Assembly: GCA_019694435.1 (NCBI GenBank)
Contig: JAIBBZ010000002.1
Location: forward strand, 368,856 to 432,855
DNA from: Pirellulales bacterium
Lineage (GTDB): Bacteria > Planctomycetota > Planctomycetia > Pirellulales > JAEUIK01
Length of the DNA: 64,000 nt
Direction of reading: 5' to 3'
Shown here: positions 1 to 9,533 of the stretch, one piece after another
How the letters are laid out: each line of letters begins with the position of its first letter
How positions within the stretch are numbered: the first letter of the stretch is position 1
The notes under the pieces: model-generated
Databases searched by the model: none
What the model saw: only the letters and a program-made list of their open reading frames with translations
Told to the model about the DNA's origin: nothing
Made by a program: the position numbers and the translations under genes

Positions 1-2700
1 AACAATGAAGCGATAGACGCTGCGGCGATTGACCTTTGGCGCCTCGGGCGAGGCGTAGTCGTAGACCGGCGAATGATCGTCCTTGAAGCGGAACAGGTCA
101 TAGCCGGGGCCACCTGCCGCGAGCTCCAATCGACCGCTCGTGGCGAGCATGCTGTCGCGCAATTCCTCGGCATCGAGCCGCCGGCGGTTGGCGCGGCTGA
201 GCCAGCGGTTGTCGGCGTCGTGGGCCAGCTTCGCCTCGTCGACGGTCGACGCCTGGCGATAGACGGCGCTGGTGACGATCAGCCGGTGCAATTCCTTGAG
301 CGACTGGCCGTGGTCGCGGAATTCGGCCGCCAGCCAGTCGAGCAGTTCGGGATGCGTCGGTTTCGAGCCATTGCGGCCGAAGTCGTTGGGCGTATCGACG
401 AGGCCGCGGCCGAAATGGTATTGCCACACGCGATTCGCGATCGAACGCCAGGTGAGCGGGTTGCGCGGATCGGCAATCCACCGGGCGAGGGACAGTCGGC
501 GCTGACCCTCGGCAGCCTCGCCGGGCAGTTCGAACGTGGCCGGCAACGCTGCGATCGCGGCCAGCGCCCCGGGACCGACCGCCTCGCCCGGTTGCTCGAC
601 GTTGCCGCGGACCAACAGGAAAATGGGCCGGGGCTCGCGCGAACGAACTGCATAGACCTGCTCGGACGCGAGCGCGGCCTCGATCTCCTGGTCGATCCGG
701 GCACACTCGGCTTCGATCTCGGCGATTGCGCCGCGCAAGGCCGTGATGCCGGAGCCCGTTTCGAGCGCGACAATCTCTGCGCCGAGTTCGGCACGCTGTT
801 GGGCCCGGTCGGCCAGGTTCGCCAGCCTAGCGCGCAGCTCGTCGGTCAGCTCGGGCAGGCGACGGCGGCTGCCCTGGCCATCGACCAAGGCATGCGTATG
901 CCAGCGCCCGGCGTCAATCGTGTCGAGCGCCGTGACGGCGGCCTCAGCGGCGACGTTCCGCCCCGACGATTCGACCTGGAGCTCGGCCAGGGCAAAACAA
1001 TAGTCGCCCGAGCGGGGCCAGAGCCGCGTGGCCGTGATGCGCACATACCGCGCCACGGCGCCCGCCGCGGCGAAGTGCACCGGTTGAGTTCCCGGATTGA
1101 CGTAGTCCTCCGTCGTCTCGTCGGCGATCGTCTGTCCATCGGCCAGGTCCGGCTGGCTGCCGATCGTCACCCGAAATCGCACCGGAAAGCCGAATCCCGG
1201 CGTGTCGGCGAAATCCGTCGGCCGCGCCGGCACCAATCGCACCAGATCGATCGGCATCGCCGCGCCCAGGTCGATCTGAACCCACTTCGTTGCGTCGCTC
1301 TGCGCCTCGATCGCGCTGTGATAGCCGTTCGTCGTGCTGGGGAGCAGTCGCTCGTCGTCCCAAGGGTTGTCGGCCGTGGTCTGCTGGCCGTGCAGCTCGT
1401 CCAGCCGACGGCGCGCAGCACGGAGGTCGTCGGTTGTCAGCCGCTCGATTTGTGCGGCGTGCTTTTGCTTTTGCTCGACCAGGCCATTTCGCGTCGTGCG
1501 CAACCGCGCGGCGGCCGCTTGCGCCTCGGGACCAGGGCAGGCGACGTCGGCCCGGCCGACGCCCGCGAACACGGCCTGCAGACGGTAGTAGTCGCGTTGC
1601 GTGATCGGATCGAACGGGTGATCGTGGCACCGGGCACAATGGGCCGTGACGCTGCAAAAGGTGCCCATCGTCGCGGCCACCATATCGTCGCGGTCGAGGG
1701 TCAGCGTCTTGGCCTTTTCGACCGTGTTCTCCCCAAGCTCGACCTGGCCGACGAAATCCCACGGTCCGGCGGAGATGAAACCCGTCGCCACGCGGGCTTG
1801 TGGATTGTCGGGCGCAAGCACGTCGCCCGCGAGTTGCTGGGTGATGAAATCGCCGTACGGCAAGTCGCGGTTCAAGGCGGCGATGACCCAATCGCGGTAA
1901 CGCCAGGCGTGGTTGCGGCGCTTGTCCTTGTCGTAGCCATGCGTGTCGCCATAGTGCACCACGTCGAGCCAGTGCTGGGCCCAGCGTTCGCCGTAGCGCG
2001 GCGATTGCAGCAGGCGATCGACGACGCGCTCGTAGGCATCAGGCTGCCGGTCGGCGACGAAGGCGTCGATTTCGGCGGGCGACGGCGGCAGGCCGTGCAG
2101 ATCGAATGTGAGGCGCCGCAACAGGGCTTCGCGGCCGGCCTCGGGCGCGGGCTCGAGGTGTTCGGCCGCGAGCCGCGCGGCGACGAACGCATCGATCGGC
2201 GTGCGGCACCACGCGTTGGCGGCCGGTACATCGGGCTGCTTGAGTTCGACCAACGACCACCACGACAGGTTCGCCGAGCGGTCGGTTAAGGTCTGTTCGG
2301 CCGGCCAGACGGCCCCGGCATCGATCCACTGCCGCAGCCCCGCGACCTGGTCTTCCGTGAGTCGTGGGCCATCCTGGGGCATCGCCGGCTCGTCGCCGGC
2401 GACCATGTCGACCAGCAGGCTTTCCGCGGCGCGGCCGGCAACCAATGCGGGGCCCGAATCGCCGCCGGCGAAGGCACGCTCGCGGGTTTCGAGCGACAGT
2501 CCCCCCCGGGCCGTCTCGCCATGATGGCAACTCAGGCAGCGTGTCTCGAGCAGGGGGGCAATCTGCGCGGCGAAAAACTCCGGCGCATCAGCCGCAGGGT
2601 CTGCCCAGGCCCTGCCGGGGAATGCCCCGCATGCCAGCACGGCGCAGGCGGTTGCTAATCGAAGAGTCATCCTGAGCGAACTGACTCGCCGCCGGCCCAT
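1..2700 (-). CDS. PSCyt1-DUF1549-F5/8C-DUF1553 planctomycete cytochrome-type protein (partial)
   Basis: Nine hundred codons are visible from ATG at 2700; the gene runs off the left edge, so its C-terminus is missing. ATG at 2670 is an alternative in-frame start. A signal sequence (about residues 11-33) is followed by a PSCyt1 domain with the haem motif CLSCHH (C55, C58, H59). Next comes the PSCyt2/DUF1549 region starting near IDAFVAARLAAE, which carries a second haem-like motif CARCHDHPFDP. A coiled-coil stretch leads into a discoidin-like (F5/8 type C) segment, then the start of PSD1/DUF1553 (PRNPLTWRSIANRVWQYHFG). This architecture is characteristic of planctomycetes and is usually found beside DUF1501 proteins, which would lie outside the window. 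The biochemical role is unknown; a periplasmic or surface redox function is inferred from the haem motifs. It is divergent from the decarboxylase at 2971. Confidence 0.9.
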   Translation of the reverse strand, partial: MGRRRVSSLRMTLRLATACAVLACGAFPGRAWADPAADAPEFFAAQIAPLLETRCLSCHHGETARGGLSLETRERAFAGGDSGPALVAGRAAESLLVDMVAGDEPAMPQDGPRLTEDQVAGLRQWIDAGAVWPAEQTLTDRSANLSWWSLVELKQPDVPAANAWCRTPIDAFVAARLAAEHLEPAPEAGREALLRRLTFDLHGLPPSPAEIDAFVADRQPDAYERVVDRLLQSPRYGERWAQHWLDVVHYGDTHGYDKDKRRNHAWRYRDWVIAALNRDLPYGDFITQQLAGDVLAPDNPQARVATGFISAGPWDFVGQVELGENTVEKAKTLTLDRDDMVAATMGTFCSVTAHCARCHDHPFDPITQRDYYRLQAVFAGVGRADVACPGPEAQAAAARLRTTRNGLVEQKQKHAAQIERLTTDDLRAARRRLDELHGQQTTADNPWDDERLLPSTTNGYHSAIEAQSDATKWVQIDLGAAMPIDLVRLVPARPTDFADTPGFGFPVRFRVTIGSQPDLADGQTIADETTEDYVNPGTQPVHFAAAGAVARYVRITATRLWPRSGDYCFALAELQVESSGRNVAAEAAVTALDTIDAGRWHTHALVDGQGSRRRLPELTDELRARLANLADRAQQRAELGAEIVALETGSGITALRGAIAEIEAECARIDQEIEAALASEQVYAVRSREPRPIFLLVRGNVEQPGEAVGPGALAAIAALPATFELPGEAAEGQRRLSLARWIADPRNPLTWRSIANRVWQYHFGRGLVDTPNDFGRNGSKPTHPELLDWLAAEFRDHGQSLKELHRLIVTSAVYRQASTVDEAKLAHDADNRWLSRANRRRLDAEELRDSMLATSGRLELAAGGPGYDLFRFKDDHSPVYDYASPEAPKVNRRSVYRFIV

Positions 2701-2880
2701 GCGCGCGTCCTCAATGCGTGTGTGCCAGTGTAGTTGCGCCGCGGCCGGCCAACAACGAACCACCCCAGGGGTGGCCCTGCCCCCGGCGCCGATCAACCAA
2801 CTGTCCGGTGCAGGATTCTGGGGCCTCGGTTCCCGAGTCTGCAAGGCGTTTTGTCGCCGGGCCGTGCCCACGAACCCGCG

Positions 2881-2909
2881 TTGTGCCCTAGAGTTGTAAT
2901 GCGGATAAT
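2881..2909 (+). promoter_or_regulatory. sigma-70-type promoter for the decarboxylase gene
   Basis: TTGTGC (2881-2886) and GATAAT (2904-2909) are separated by exactly 17 bases. This would start transcription near 2916 and give a leader of about 55 bases before ATG 2971. The match is by eye: GATAAT differs from the consensus -10 at one base and TTGTGC keeps the TTG of the -35. Confidence 0.5.
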
Positions 2910-2912
2910 TCG

Positions 2913-2963
2913 GCCGCCTGATGAGGCGCTTTTCAGCCTCAAGATGCGCAGGCGGCCAGGAGG
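2913..2963 (+). promoter_or_regulatory. leader hairpin abutting the Shine-Dalgarno site
   Basis: GCCGCCTG (2913-2920) pairs perfectly with CAGGCGGC (2949-2956), and inside it TGAGGC (2922-2927) pairs with GCCTCA (2936-2941). The right arm ends one base before the strong ribosome-binding site AGGAGG (2958-2963), which is followed by seven bases and ATG 2971. The hairpin fills most of the predicted leader. It does not show the CUGAGA core of the thiamine-pyrophosphate riboswitch. Control of translation or mRNA stability is an inference. Confidence 0.5.
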
Positions 2964-2970
2964 GCTTCGC

Positions 2971-4689
2971 ATGTCGCAGACCGGCAATCCGTTCACTTCC
3001 TTCGACCCCGGGCCGCTCGTGGCCGGGATGGTGAGCCCGATGAACCGTGAGAGCGTGGCGGGCTTGTCGATCGGCGATTACCTGATTCGCCGGTTGCAGG
3101 ACTACGGCATTCGCGACGTGTTCGGCATCCCGGGCGACTACGTCTTGTCGTTCTACTCGATGCTGTCAAACAGCCCGATCCGCGTGATCGGCTGCTGCAA
3201 GGAAGACCATGCCGGGTTCGCCGCCGACGCGTATGCCCGCATCAACGGCATGGGCGCCGTCTGCGTGACCTATTGCGTGGGCGGGCTGAGCATCTGCAAC
3301 TCGATCGCGGGGGCGTATGCCGAGAAATCGCCCGTCGTGGTCATCACCGGCTCGCCGGGCCTGAACGAGCGGCATAACAACCCGCTCTTGCATCACAAGG
3401 TGCGCGATTTCCGCACGCAGTATGAGGTGTTCGAAAAGCTCTGCGTCGCAGGCACCGAGCTGCACGACCCGCCGACGGCCTTCCGCGAGATCGATCGCGT
3501 CCTCGACACGGTTTATCGCGTCAAGCGACCGGGCTACATCGAGATCCCTCGCGATATGGTCAAGGTGGTGCCCGACGCGCCGCACGCCTATGTGACGGCC
3601 GAGCCGCAGAGCGATCCCGAGGCGTTGGCCGAGGCCGTGTCCGAGGCGGCCGCGGCGATCGAGTCTGCGCGGCGCCCGGTGATCATCGCCGGCGTCGAGA
3701 TTCACCGCTTTGGTCTGCAAGACGCCGTGCTGGCGCTGGGCGAGGGCTCGCAAATCGCCATGGCCTCGACCTTGCTGGGCAAGAGCGTGCTGCCCGAGAC
3801 GCATCCGTTGTTCATCGGGCTCTACGAAGGCGCGATGGGGCGCGAGGAGGTCACGCGGTTTGTCGAGGAGAGCGATTGCGTCGTGCTGCTCGGCACGTTC
3901 ATGACCGACATCAACCTCGGGATCTACACGGCCAATCTCGACCCGCGCAAGTGCATCTACGCGACGAGCGAGCAGTTGCGGATTCGGCATCACCACTACC
4001 ACGGCGTGGTGCTGGGCGATTTCATCCGCGGCCTGGCCGAGCGCAAGCCCACGGCCGCGCGGCGCGAGCTGCCCCGGCGCTGTGAGCTGCGCGTCGCGCC
4101 CGAGGCCAATCGACCCGAGGCTCCGATCACGATCGAACGCATGATCGCCCGGCTGAACGACACGATCGACGATCACACGATCGTGATTGCCGACGTCGGC
4201 GACGCGCTGTTCGGAGCGACCGAGCTGACGATCCGGCAGCGGACCGAGTTCTTGAGCCCCGCGTATTACACCTCGATGGGCTTCGCCGTGCCTGCGGCGC
4301 TGGGAGCCTGCGTGGCCCGGCGCGATCTGCGTCCGGTGGTCCTGGTCGGGGACGGGGCGTTTCAGATGACCGGTATGGAACTCTCGACGATCGTCCGGCT
4401 CGGGTTCGCGCCGATCGTGATGGTGCTCGATAACAAAGGTTACGGCACCGAGCGGTTCTTGCACCCGGGCGACTTCAACGACATTCACCCCTGGCACTAT
4501 GCCCGCTTGCCTGAGGTGTTAGGCGGCGGCACCGGCTACGAGGTGCGGACCGTGGCCGAATTCGACCGTGCGCTGGCCAAGGCGTGGCAAGATCGCAGTG
4601 CGATGAGCTTGATCCAAGTGCACATCGGCCTCGAAGACCGCAGCCAGACGCTCGACCGGCTGGCCGAACGGCTCAGCAAGCGCGTGTGA
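2971..4689 (+). CDS. thiamine-diphosphate-dependent 2-oxoacid decarboxylase (pyruvate/indolepyruvate decarboxylase type)
   Basis: This 572-residue protein has the three domains of the ThDP decarboxylase family. The cofactor-activating glutamate lies in [16 protein letters not shown] (E78). The double histidine in [10 protein letters not shown] (H143-H144) marks pyruvate, indolepyruvate and phenylpyruvate decarboxylases rather than acetolactate synthases. The ThDP/Mg motif starts at GDGAFQ (about 460) and ends in DNKGYG (about 487). It would convert a 2-oxoacid to an aldehyde plus CO2 in the cytoplasm; the exact substrate cannot be read from sequence. The reading frame opens upstream at 2734, but the start at 2971 is preferred because it has an AGGAGG site seven bases upstream and begins near the conserved N-terminal domain. 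It is convergent with the enolase-superfamily gene, whose stop lies 24 bases away. Confidence 0.88.
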   Translation: MSQTGNPFTSFDPGPLVAGMVSPMNRESVAGLSIGDYLIRRLQDYGIRDVFGIPGDYVLSFYSMLSNSPIRVIGCCKEDHAGFAADAYARINGMGAVCVTYCVGGLSICNSIAGAYAEKSPVVVITGSPGLNERHNNPLLHHKVRDFRTQYEVFEKLCVAGTELHDPPTAFREIDRVLDTVYRVKRPGYIEIPRDMVKVVPDAPHAYVTAEPQSDPEALAEAVSEAAAAIESARRPVIIAGVEIHRFGLQDAVLALGEGSQIAMASTLLGKSVLPETHPLFIGLYEGAMGREEVTRFVEESDCVVLLGTFMTDINLGIYTANLDPRKCIYATSEQLRIRHHHYHGVVLGDFIRGLAERKPTAARRELPRRCELRVAPEANRPEAPITIERMIARLNDTIDDHTIVIADVGDALFGATELTIRQRTEFLSPAYYTSMGFAVPAALGACVARRDLRPVVLVGDGAFQMTGMELSTIVRLGFAPIVMVLDNKGYGTERFLHPGDFNDIHPWHYARLPEVLGGGTGYEVRTVAEFDRALAKAWQDRSAMSLIQVHIGLEDRSQTLDRLAERLSKRV

Positions 4690-4713
4690 CGCGGCCGGCC
4701 TGCCAGTGCGACG

Positions 4714-5904
4714 TCAGGTTTTCAACTTCAGCCCGAAGCCGGGTTGGTTCGAGACCTGCTGTTGGCCGTCACGGATCAGATTCTCGCCAAAATCGACGGC
4801 TTCGTGGCTGCAGGTGACCCCTTCGATCGTCGGGGCGTTGCCGAGCGCGGCCAGCAAGTGGGCCGTGTAGATGGTCTTGAGGCCCGATCCCCAGGCGTGC
4901 GGCGAAGCCTGGGTTTTTGTCCGTTCCAGACGAGGCATCAACTGCCGCCAGCGCGTGAAGCCGAAACCGAGGATATCGCACAATCGCACTTGAAGAATGC
5001 CGTCGGCCTCGAGCGTCTCCAGCAGAGGATAGTCGTTGTTCTGCTCGCCGTCGGCCAGAAGCGTTCGCTCGAAGCCGAAGCGGCGAGTCCAGTCGTGGAT
5101 TTCGCGCCACCGCTGTTCGTTTTCGACAAACGGCTCTTCGATCCAGACGAGCGGAATCCCTTGGATGCCCTTCAAGAACGTGATCAAGCCCGGGACGTCG
5201 AACCCGTCGTTTCCGTCGACGAGCAATTGGCAATCGGGAAACGCGCCGGCGATCGCGCGGACGACTTCGATATCGCGCTGGATGCCTTCGGTCTTGTCCA
5301 TCCAGCGCAGGCCGCGTCCGATTTTCACTTTGAGCTGCCGGTAGCCGAGCGCTCGATCCGCCTCGCAATTGCGTAACACCTGATCGATTCCGCCCGGTCG
5401 CTCGACCGGCGTCAGATCGTCGAAATAGATCATGCCCGAGTAGATCGGAAACAACTGCGGCGTCTGCCCCCCGCCAATCAACCGCCACACGGGCTGATCG
5501 AGGATGATGCCCGCCAGGTCGTGCAGGGCCACGTCGAGCGGCGTCAGGCTCTTCGAGAGAATCCCGGTTTCGGCAGCCAACAGTTGCGAGATGGGCTGGC
5601 CGAGAAATTGCTCGCGCAAGGTCTCAATCCCGGGCGGCCCGGGCAGGATCTCACCCCAACCGCTGGCGCCGCGATCGGTGTGCAGGATGACGGCCGTGAT
5701 GGTCGGTCCGCGCCCGTGAATATCCAGCTTGGCATTGCGACCCACCAGCCTCGGCCAAGGCAGCGGCACGGGCCGGGTTTCGATGGCGGCCAGGTGATGT
5801 TCGGCGAGCGAAGCATTCGCAGCGGACGCTTGTGATCGCGCCACCCCGGCGGCCGTCGCCACGATGCCCGCCGAGGCGCGAGCCAGGAATTGTCGTCGGT
5901 GCAT
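4714..5904 (-). CDS. Tat-exported enolase-superfamily (mandelate racemase/muconate lactonizing type) enzyme
   Basis: The product has 396 residues from ATG 5904; the frame also opens seven codons upstream. The N-terminus MHRRQFLARASAG followed by a hydrophobic stretch and SQASA is a twin-arginine signal, so the folded enzyme should be exported. The superfamily catalytic set is visible: K-x-K in LKVKIGRG (K192, K194), metal ligands in LLVDGND (D230), WIEEPF (E256) and ADGEQN (about D285/E287), and a general-base histidine in SPHAWGS (H336). Such enzymes abstract a proton alpha to a carboxylate, typically dehydrating or epimerising sugar acids or dipeptides. It lies 45 bases downstream of the sialidase on the same strand, suggesting co-transcription and a role in processing released sugars. 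Export is unusual for this family, which is mostly cytoplasmic. Confidence 0.85.
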   Translation of the reverse strand: MHRRQFLARASAGIVATAAGVARSQASAANASLAEHHLAAIETRPVPLPWPRLVGRNAKLDIHGRGPTITAVILHTDRGASGWGEILPGPPGIETLREQFLGQPISQLLAAETGILSKSLTPLDVALHDLAGIILDQPVWRLIGGGQTPQLFPIYSGMIYFDDLTPVERPGGIDQVLRNCEADRALGYRQLKVKIGRGLRWMDKTEGIQRDIEVVRAIAGAFPDCQLLVDGNDGFDVPGLITFLKGIQGIPLVWIEEPFVENEQRWREIHDWTRRFGFERTLLADGEQNNDYPLLETLEADGILQVRLCDILGFGFTRWRQLMPRLERTKTQASPHAWGSGLKTIYTAHLLAALGNAPTIEGVTCSHEAVDFGENLIRDGQQQVSNQPGFGLKLKT

Positions 5905-5949
5905 GCGTGCGTGCCAGGTTTCCAAGAGTTTCCGTAGGGCCGGAAGCGA

Positions 5950-7068
5950 TCACCGCTGCGCAGGCGGCCGCCGCTCCAGCTCGTCGAGCCGGAATCGCGT
6001 ACTGACCACCGAGTGCTTGTCCTGGCCCGGTCGATACTTGATGTAGGTCAGCGCGACGATCGTCTCGTCGGGCAATTGCATCACGGCCGGATAGCCGCAG
6101 TCCCAGCCCTTGTGAGAATGCAAGAGCTTCACGCGAAACGTGCCCGGGCGGTCTTGGCGAATGTCGTCGTAGGTGCCGACCCAAGCGACGAAATGTCCAT
6201 GCGTGTCGCTCGCACGGGCCTGGTCGCGAAACGCGATCACGAGCCGGCCGTCGCGGGTGAGTAGGCCTGCGTGGCGGTCGCCGGTCAGTCCGTCGATCGT
6301 CTCGCGTGGCTCGCTCCAGGTGTGGCCCTCGTCTTCGCTGAACATCACCAGGCTGTTGCCCGCACGCTTGTTCTCGCGCATCAAGCAGCACAGCTCCTGG
6401 CCGTCGGGCGAGCGAAACACGAACGGCTCGCAAGGATCCTTACCGGCAACTTCGGCCACGACTCGCGGAGCGGACCAGGTGACACCGCCGTCAGAGGTCG
6501 TACTTTGCAGGACGACGAGCGGCGAGCGATCGCGTCCTCCCGGGCCGCGATGATACAGGCCGAGATAGTCGCCGTTTTCGAGTCGCACGATGCTGCTGAA
6601 CGTCATCACGCAGCGAAACGCCTCGCCCAACGGCTCAGCTTCGCGCCAGTTGAGGCCGCCGTCTTCGCTGACGATCCGCGGCATGTCCGGCCGCGCCGAA
6701 AAGACCCACAGCCGCTCGCGTCCCGCCGGATCGACGAGCCGATAGATGCTCGGGCAGTTTTCGTGCTGTTGGAAACCGGCAGGCAGAGTTGCATCGAGTC
6801 GCGTCCAGGTCAGTCCGCCGTCGTTGCTCTTGGCCATCGGTCCGGCGTGTCCGCCGTGACCGATGCTCCAAACGGCATACATGGTGCGGCCGTCGGGCAT
6901 CAGCAGTGCCGTCGGATGTCCCTGGTAAATCTCCGGCGTTCCGGCGGCGATCACGACCTGTCGATCGGTTTCGGCCGAGATGTCGATCGTGTGCGGCAAT
7001 TCGGCAGCGCGCACGGTAACGACCAACAATCCAAGCGCGATCAGAGCGGAGCCAGGGATGCGTTGCAT
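5950..7068 (-). CDS. BNR/Asp-box sialidase-like exported protein
   Basis: The product has 372 residues from ATG 7068 ([21 protein letters not shown]), which places a signal peptide at the N-terminus; an in-frame start 18 codons upstream would spoil it. At least four Asp-boxes of the form S-x-D-x-G-x-T/N-W are present ([32 protein letters not shown]), as expected of a six-bladed sialidase propeller. An early PTALLMPDG segment and [18 protein letters not shown] fit the exo-alpha-sialidase domain common in planctomycetes. True sialidase activity on sialic acids is uncertain because many such homologues act on other glycosides or have no known substrate. It is likely transcribed with the downstream enolase-superfamily gene. 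Confidence 0.82.
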   Translation of the reverse strand: MQRIPGSALIALGLLVVTVRAAELPHTIDISAETDRQVVIAAGTPEIYQGHPTALLMPDGRTMYAVWSIGHGGHAGPMAKSNDGGLTWTRLDATLPAGFQQHENCPSIYRLVDPAGRERLWVFSARPDMPRIVSEDGGLNWREAEPLGEAFRCVMTFSSIVRLENGDYLGLYHRGPGGRDRSPLVVLQSTTSDGGVTWSAPRVVAEVAGKDPCEPFVFRSPDGQELCCLMRENKRAGNSLVMFSEDEGHTWSEPRETIDGLTGDRHAGLLTRDGRLVIAFRDQARASDTHGHFVAWVGTYDDIRQDRPGTFRVKLLHSHKGWDCGYPAVMQLPDETIVALTYIKYRPGQDKHSVVSTRFRLDELERRPPAQR

Positions 7069-7183
7069 GATGACCTTCAAAGGGTACGCAGCGGTGGACG
7101 CCCCGATTGCGGCAAGGTTCACGGCACGTTCTGACAGCGGGAAGCGTCGGTGATCTTCGCAGGCGGCGACAGCCGCGAGCGGC

Positions 7184-8254
7184 TCAAATCCGCCCGGTTT
7201 CGATGGCCCGTTGTGCCGCGCGGACGAGGATCTTCGTCGCCTCGATAAAAAACGCGAAGCGTTCGTCCTGCGTCAGGCCGTGCTTGTAGCGGTAGTAGAT
7301 CTGCTGGGCGATCACGGCCGTCTTGAAAAAGCCGAAGGCCAGGTAGAAGACCATGTCGTCGACTGCCAGGCCGGTCCGGGCCGCATAGCGGTCGACCAGG
7401 TCGCGGCGCGTCAGCGAGCCGGGCAGCGTCGTCGGGCCCCAGCGGATCAGTTGCAGCTCGTCCGGGTCATCCGGATCGATCCAGTAACTGACCGTCGTGC
7501 CCAGGTCCATCAAGGGGTCGCCCAGGGTCGACATTTCCCAGTCGAGCACGCCGATCACCTTCGACAGGTCGTTGGCGTCGAGCACGACGTTGTCGTATTT
7601 GTAGTCGTTGTGGATGAGCGCGCTGCCCCGCTCGGGCGGCATGTGCCCGGCGAGCCATTGGGAGACAAAATCGACCTCGGGAATGTCGTCGGTCTGCGAG
7701 CCGCCGTAGCGTTTGATCCAGCCTTCGACTTGGCGCTGGACATACCCGGCCGGCTTGCCCAGGTCGGCCAGCCCGATCGCCTCGTAGTTCAAGGCATGCA
7801 GATCGGCCAGGTTGTCGAGAAAGCCTTCGCCCATCCGGCGCGCCACCTCGGGCGAAATCTCGAGCCCGCGCGGCGGATCGCGGCGCAGAATAATGCCGCG
7901 GATCCGGCGCATGACGTAGAACGGCGCGCCGATCACGTCCAGATCTTCGCAGTTCACCAGCGGCTGGGGGGCCGGCGGATAAGCGGCGTAGAGTTTCGAC
8001 AGCACGCGGTATTCGCGGCCCATGTCGTGCGCGGTCTTCACCTTGCTGCCGAACGGCGGCCGGCGGAGCACGAACTCCTCGTCGCCGAAACGCACGCAAT
8101 AGGTCAGGTTCGAGTGTCCGGCCGGAAATTGCTCGAGCGTCAGCGGCGCGCTGGGCAGCTCGAGCCGCGCGCGGAGATATGCCTCGAGCCGGGCCGTGTC
8201 GAGTTCTTCGCCGGCGCGAATCGGCCGGGTGCGGTCGAGAAATTCGGTCGTCAT
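7184..8254 (-). CDS. APH-family kinase, ACAD10/11-kinase and LvaA-like
   Basis: This 356-residue aminoglycoside-phosphotransferase-fold protein starts at ATG 8254. The nucleotide-binding N-lobe is marked by [23 protein letters not shown]. The catalytic loop is [14 protein letters not shown] (Brenner-type HxDxxxxN with H-N-D) and the metal-binding segment is [13 protein letters not shown]. This exact pattern is typical of the phosphotransferases found beside acyl-CoA dehydrogenases, and of the N-terminal kinase domain of animal ACAD10/ACAD11. In the characterised levulinate system, LvaA phosphorylates the 4-hydroxyl of 4-hydroxyacyl-CoA. The gene follows the acyl-CoA dehydrogenase by ten bases, so the two are almost certainly co-transcribed. 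Function as a 4-hydroxyacyl-CoA kinase is inference from family and context. Confidence 0.87.
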   Translation of the reverse strand: MTTEFLDRTRPIRAGEELDTARLEAYLRARLELPSAPLTLEQFPAGHSNLTYCVRFGDEEFVLRRPPFGSKVKTAHDMGREYRVLSKLYAAYPPAPQPLVNCEDLDVIGAPFYVMRRIRGIILRRDPPRGLEISPEVARRMGEGFLDNLADLHALNYEAIGLADLGKPAGYVQRQVEGWIKRYGGSQTDDIPEVDFVSQWLAGHMPPERGSALIHNDYKYDNVVLDANDLSKVIGVLDWEMSTLGDPLMDLGTTVSYWIDPDDPDELQLIRWGPTTLPGSLTRRDLVDRYAARTGLAVDDMVFYLAFGFFKTAVIAQQIYYRYKHGLTQDERFAFFIEATKILVRAAQRAIETGRI

Positions 8255-8264
8255 GGCGAACAGC

Positions 8265-9470
8265 TCAGCCCGAAACTTGCAGCCCGTAGTGCTTCAACAC
8301 GCGTTTGGCGACGACCGACTTGTGCACTTCATCGGCGCCGTCATAGATTCGCGCCCCGCGCTCGTTGCGCAAAAACGACGCGAGCGGGGTGTCGTCGGTG
8401 ATGCCCAACGCGCCGTGGACCTGAATGGCCCGGTCGACCACGTTCATCAACACGCCGGCCACGTAGAACTTGATGCAGGAAATCTCTTCCCGGGCCTCGT
8501 AGACGCCAGAGTGGTCGATCTTCCACGCGGCCTGCAGGACCATCAGCCGGGCCGCGTTGATTTCGGCGCGGCTCTCGGCGATCCAGTTCTGGATCGTCTG
8601 TTTGGTGCCCAGCGGCTTGCCGGGCGAAAGCTCGCGTTGCGCCGCGCGCCGGCACATCAGGTCGAACGATCGCTCGCAAATGCCGATCCAGCGCATGCAG
8701 TGGTGAATCCGGCCCGGGCCCAGCCGCTGCTGGGCGATCATGAAGCCGGCCCCTTCGCCGCCCAGCAGGTTGGCCTGAGGCACGCGGCAATTCTCGTAGA
8801 CCACCTCGGCGTGACTTTCCCAGTCTTCGCCCGCGTGGCCCATGATCGGTATATTGCGGATGAATTTGAAACCGGGGTTGTCGAGCGGCACGATGATCTG
8901 GCTGGCCCGTTCGTGCGGCGGGGCGTCGGGATTGGTGACCGCCATGACGATGGCGAACTTCGCGCCGTCGGCCGACGAGGTGAACCACTTGCGGCCGTTG
9001 ATCACGTAATCGTTGCCGTCGCGCACGGCCGTCGTCGTCAGCCAGGTGGGGTTCGAGCCGGGCGCGTTCGGCTCCGTCATCGAGAAGCAGCTCCGGCACT
9101 GCCCGGCCAGCAGCGGTTCGAGCCAGGTCCGCTTCTGCTCGGCGCTGCCGAACTCGATCAGGATCTCCATGTTGCCGGCGTCGGGCGCCTGGCAATTGAA
9201 CGAGTAGTGGCCCAACGGGCTGCGGCCGAGCACCTCGCTGACCATGCCGTGTTCCAACAGCGACAGGCCCAGCCCGCCGTGCGCTTTGGCGATCTGCGGC
9301 AGCCACAGGCCCGCTTCTTTGACCTTGTTGCGCACGGCCTGCAACTGTGGGAGCGAAGCCTTGAATCCTTTGTCCCGGACCACGTTCTCCAGCGGCATCA
9401 CCTCCTGTTCCACCAGGGTGCGAAAGCGTTCGAGCAGGGCCTGCGTCGCGGCGGGCACGGCAAAATCCAT
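8265..9470 (-). CDS. acyl-CoA dehydrogenase, ACAD10/11 and LvaC-like
   Basis: The product has 401 residues from ATG 9470, with AAGGAA about seven bases upstream; the frame opens ten codons earlier. It shows the usual helical N-domain, a central beta domain with SCFSMTEPNAPGSNPTW and WFTSSADGAKFAIVM, and a C-terminal FAD-binding region ending QVHGALGITDDTPL, with RNERGARIYDGADEVHKSV near the end. The FAD-dependent family oxidises acyl-CoA at the 2,3 bond. ACAD10/11-type members paired with an APH kinase instead act on 4-phosphoacyl-CoA. It is placed between the histidine phosphatase (63 bases upstream) and the kinase (10 bases downstream), which supports a common pathway. Confidence 0.9.
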   Translation of the reverse strand: MDFAVPAATQALLERFRTLVEQEVMPLENVVRDKGFKASLPQLQAVRNKVKEAGLWLPQIAKAHGGLGLSLLEHGMVSEVLGRSPLGHYSFNCQAPDAGNMEILIEFGSAEQKRTWLEPLLAGQCRSCFSMTEPNAPGSNPTWLTTTAVRDGNDYVINGRKWFTSSADGAKFAIVMAVTNPDAPPHERASQIIVPLDNPGFKFIRNIPIMGHAGEDWESHAEVVYENCRVPQANLLGGEGAGFMIAQQRLGPGRIHHCMRWIGICERSFDLMCRRAAQRELSPGKPLGTKQTIQNWIAESRAEINAARLMVLQAAWKIDHSGVYEAREEISCIKFYVAGVLMNVVDRAIQVHGALGITDDTPLASFLRNERGARIYDGADEVHKSVVAKRVLKHYGLQVSG

Positions 9471-9533
9471 GGCAGGTTCCTTGGAGGAAGGCATCCTCAA
9501 GTGCGAGACGATCGAATTGCTGGGCAGTAGCCG

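Noticed and set aside
73..2289. 738-codon plus-strand frame
   Set aside because: It is the antisense of the PSCyt1/PSD1 gene, which has haem motifs and domain hallmarks; the plus frame shows arginine- and glycine-rich low-information sequence.
2913..2970. TPP riboswitch upstream of the ThDP decarboxylase
   Set aside because: The conserved CUGAGA and ACCUGA cores are not present; the leader is too short for the three-way junction.
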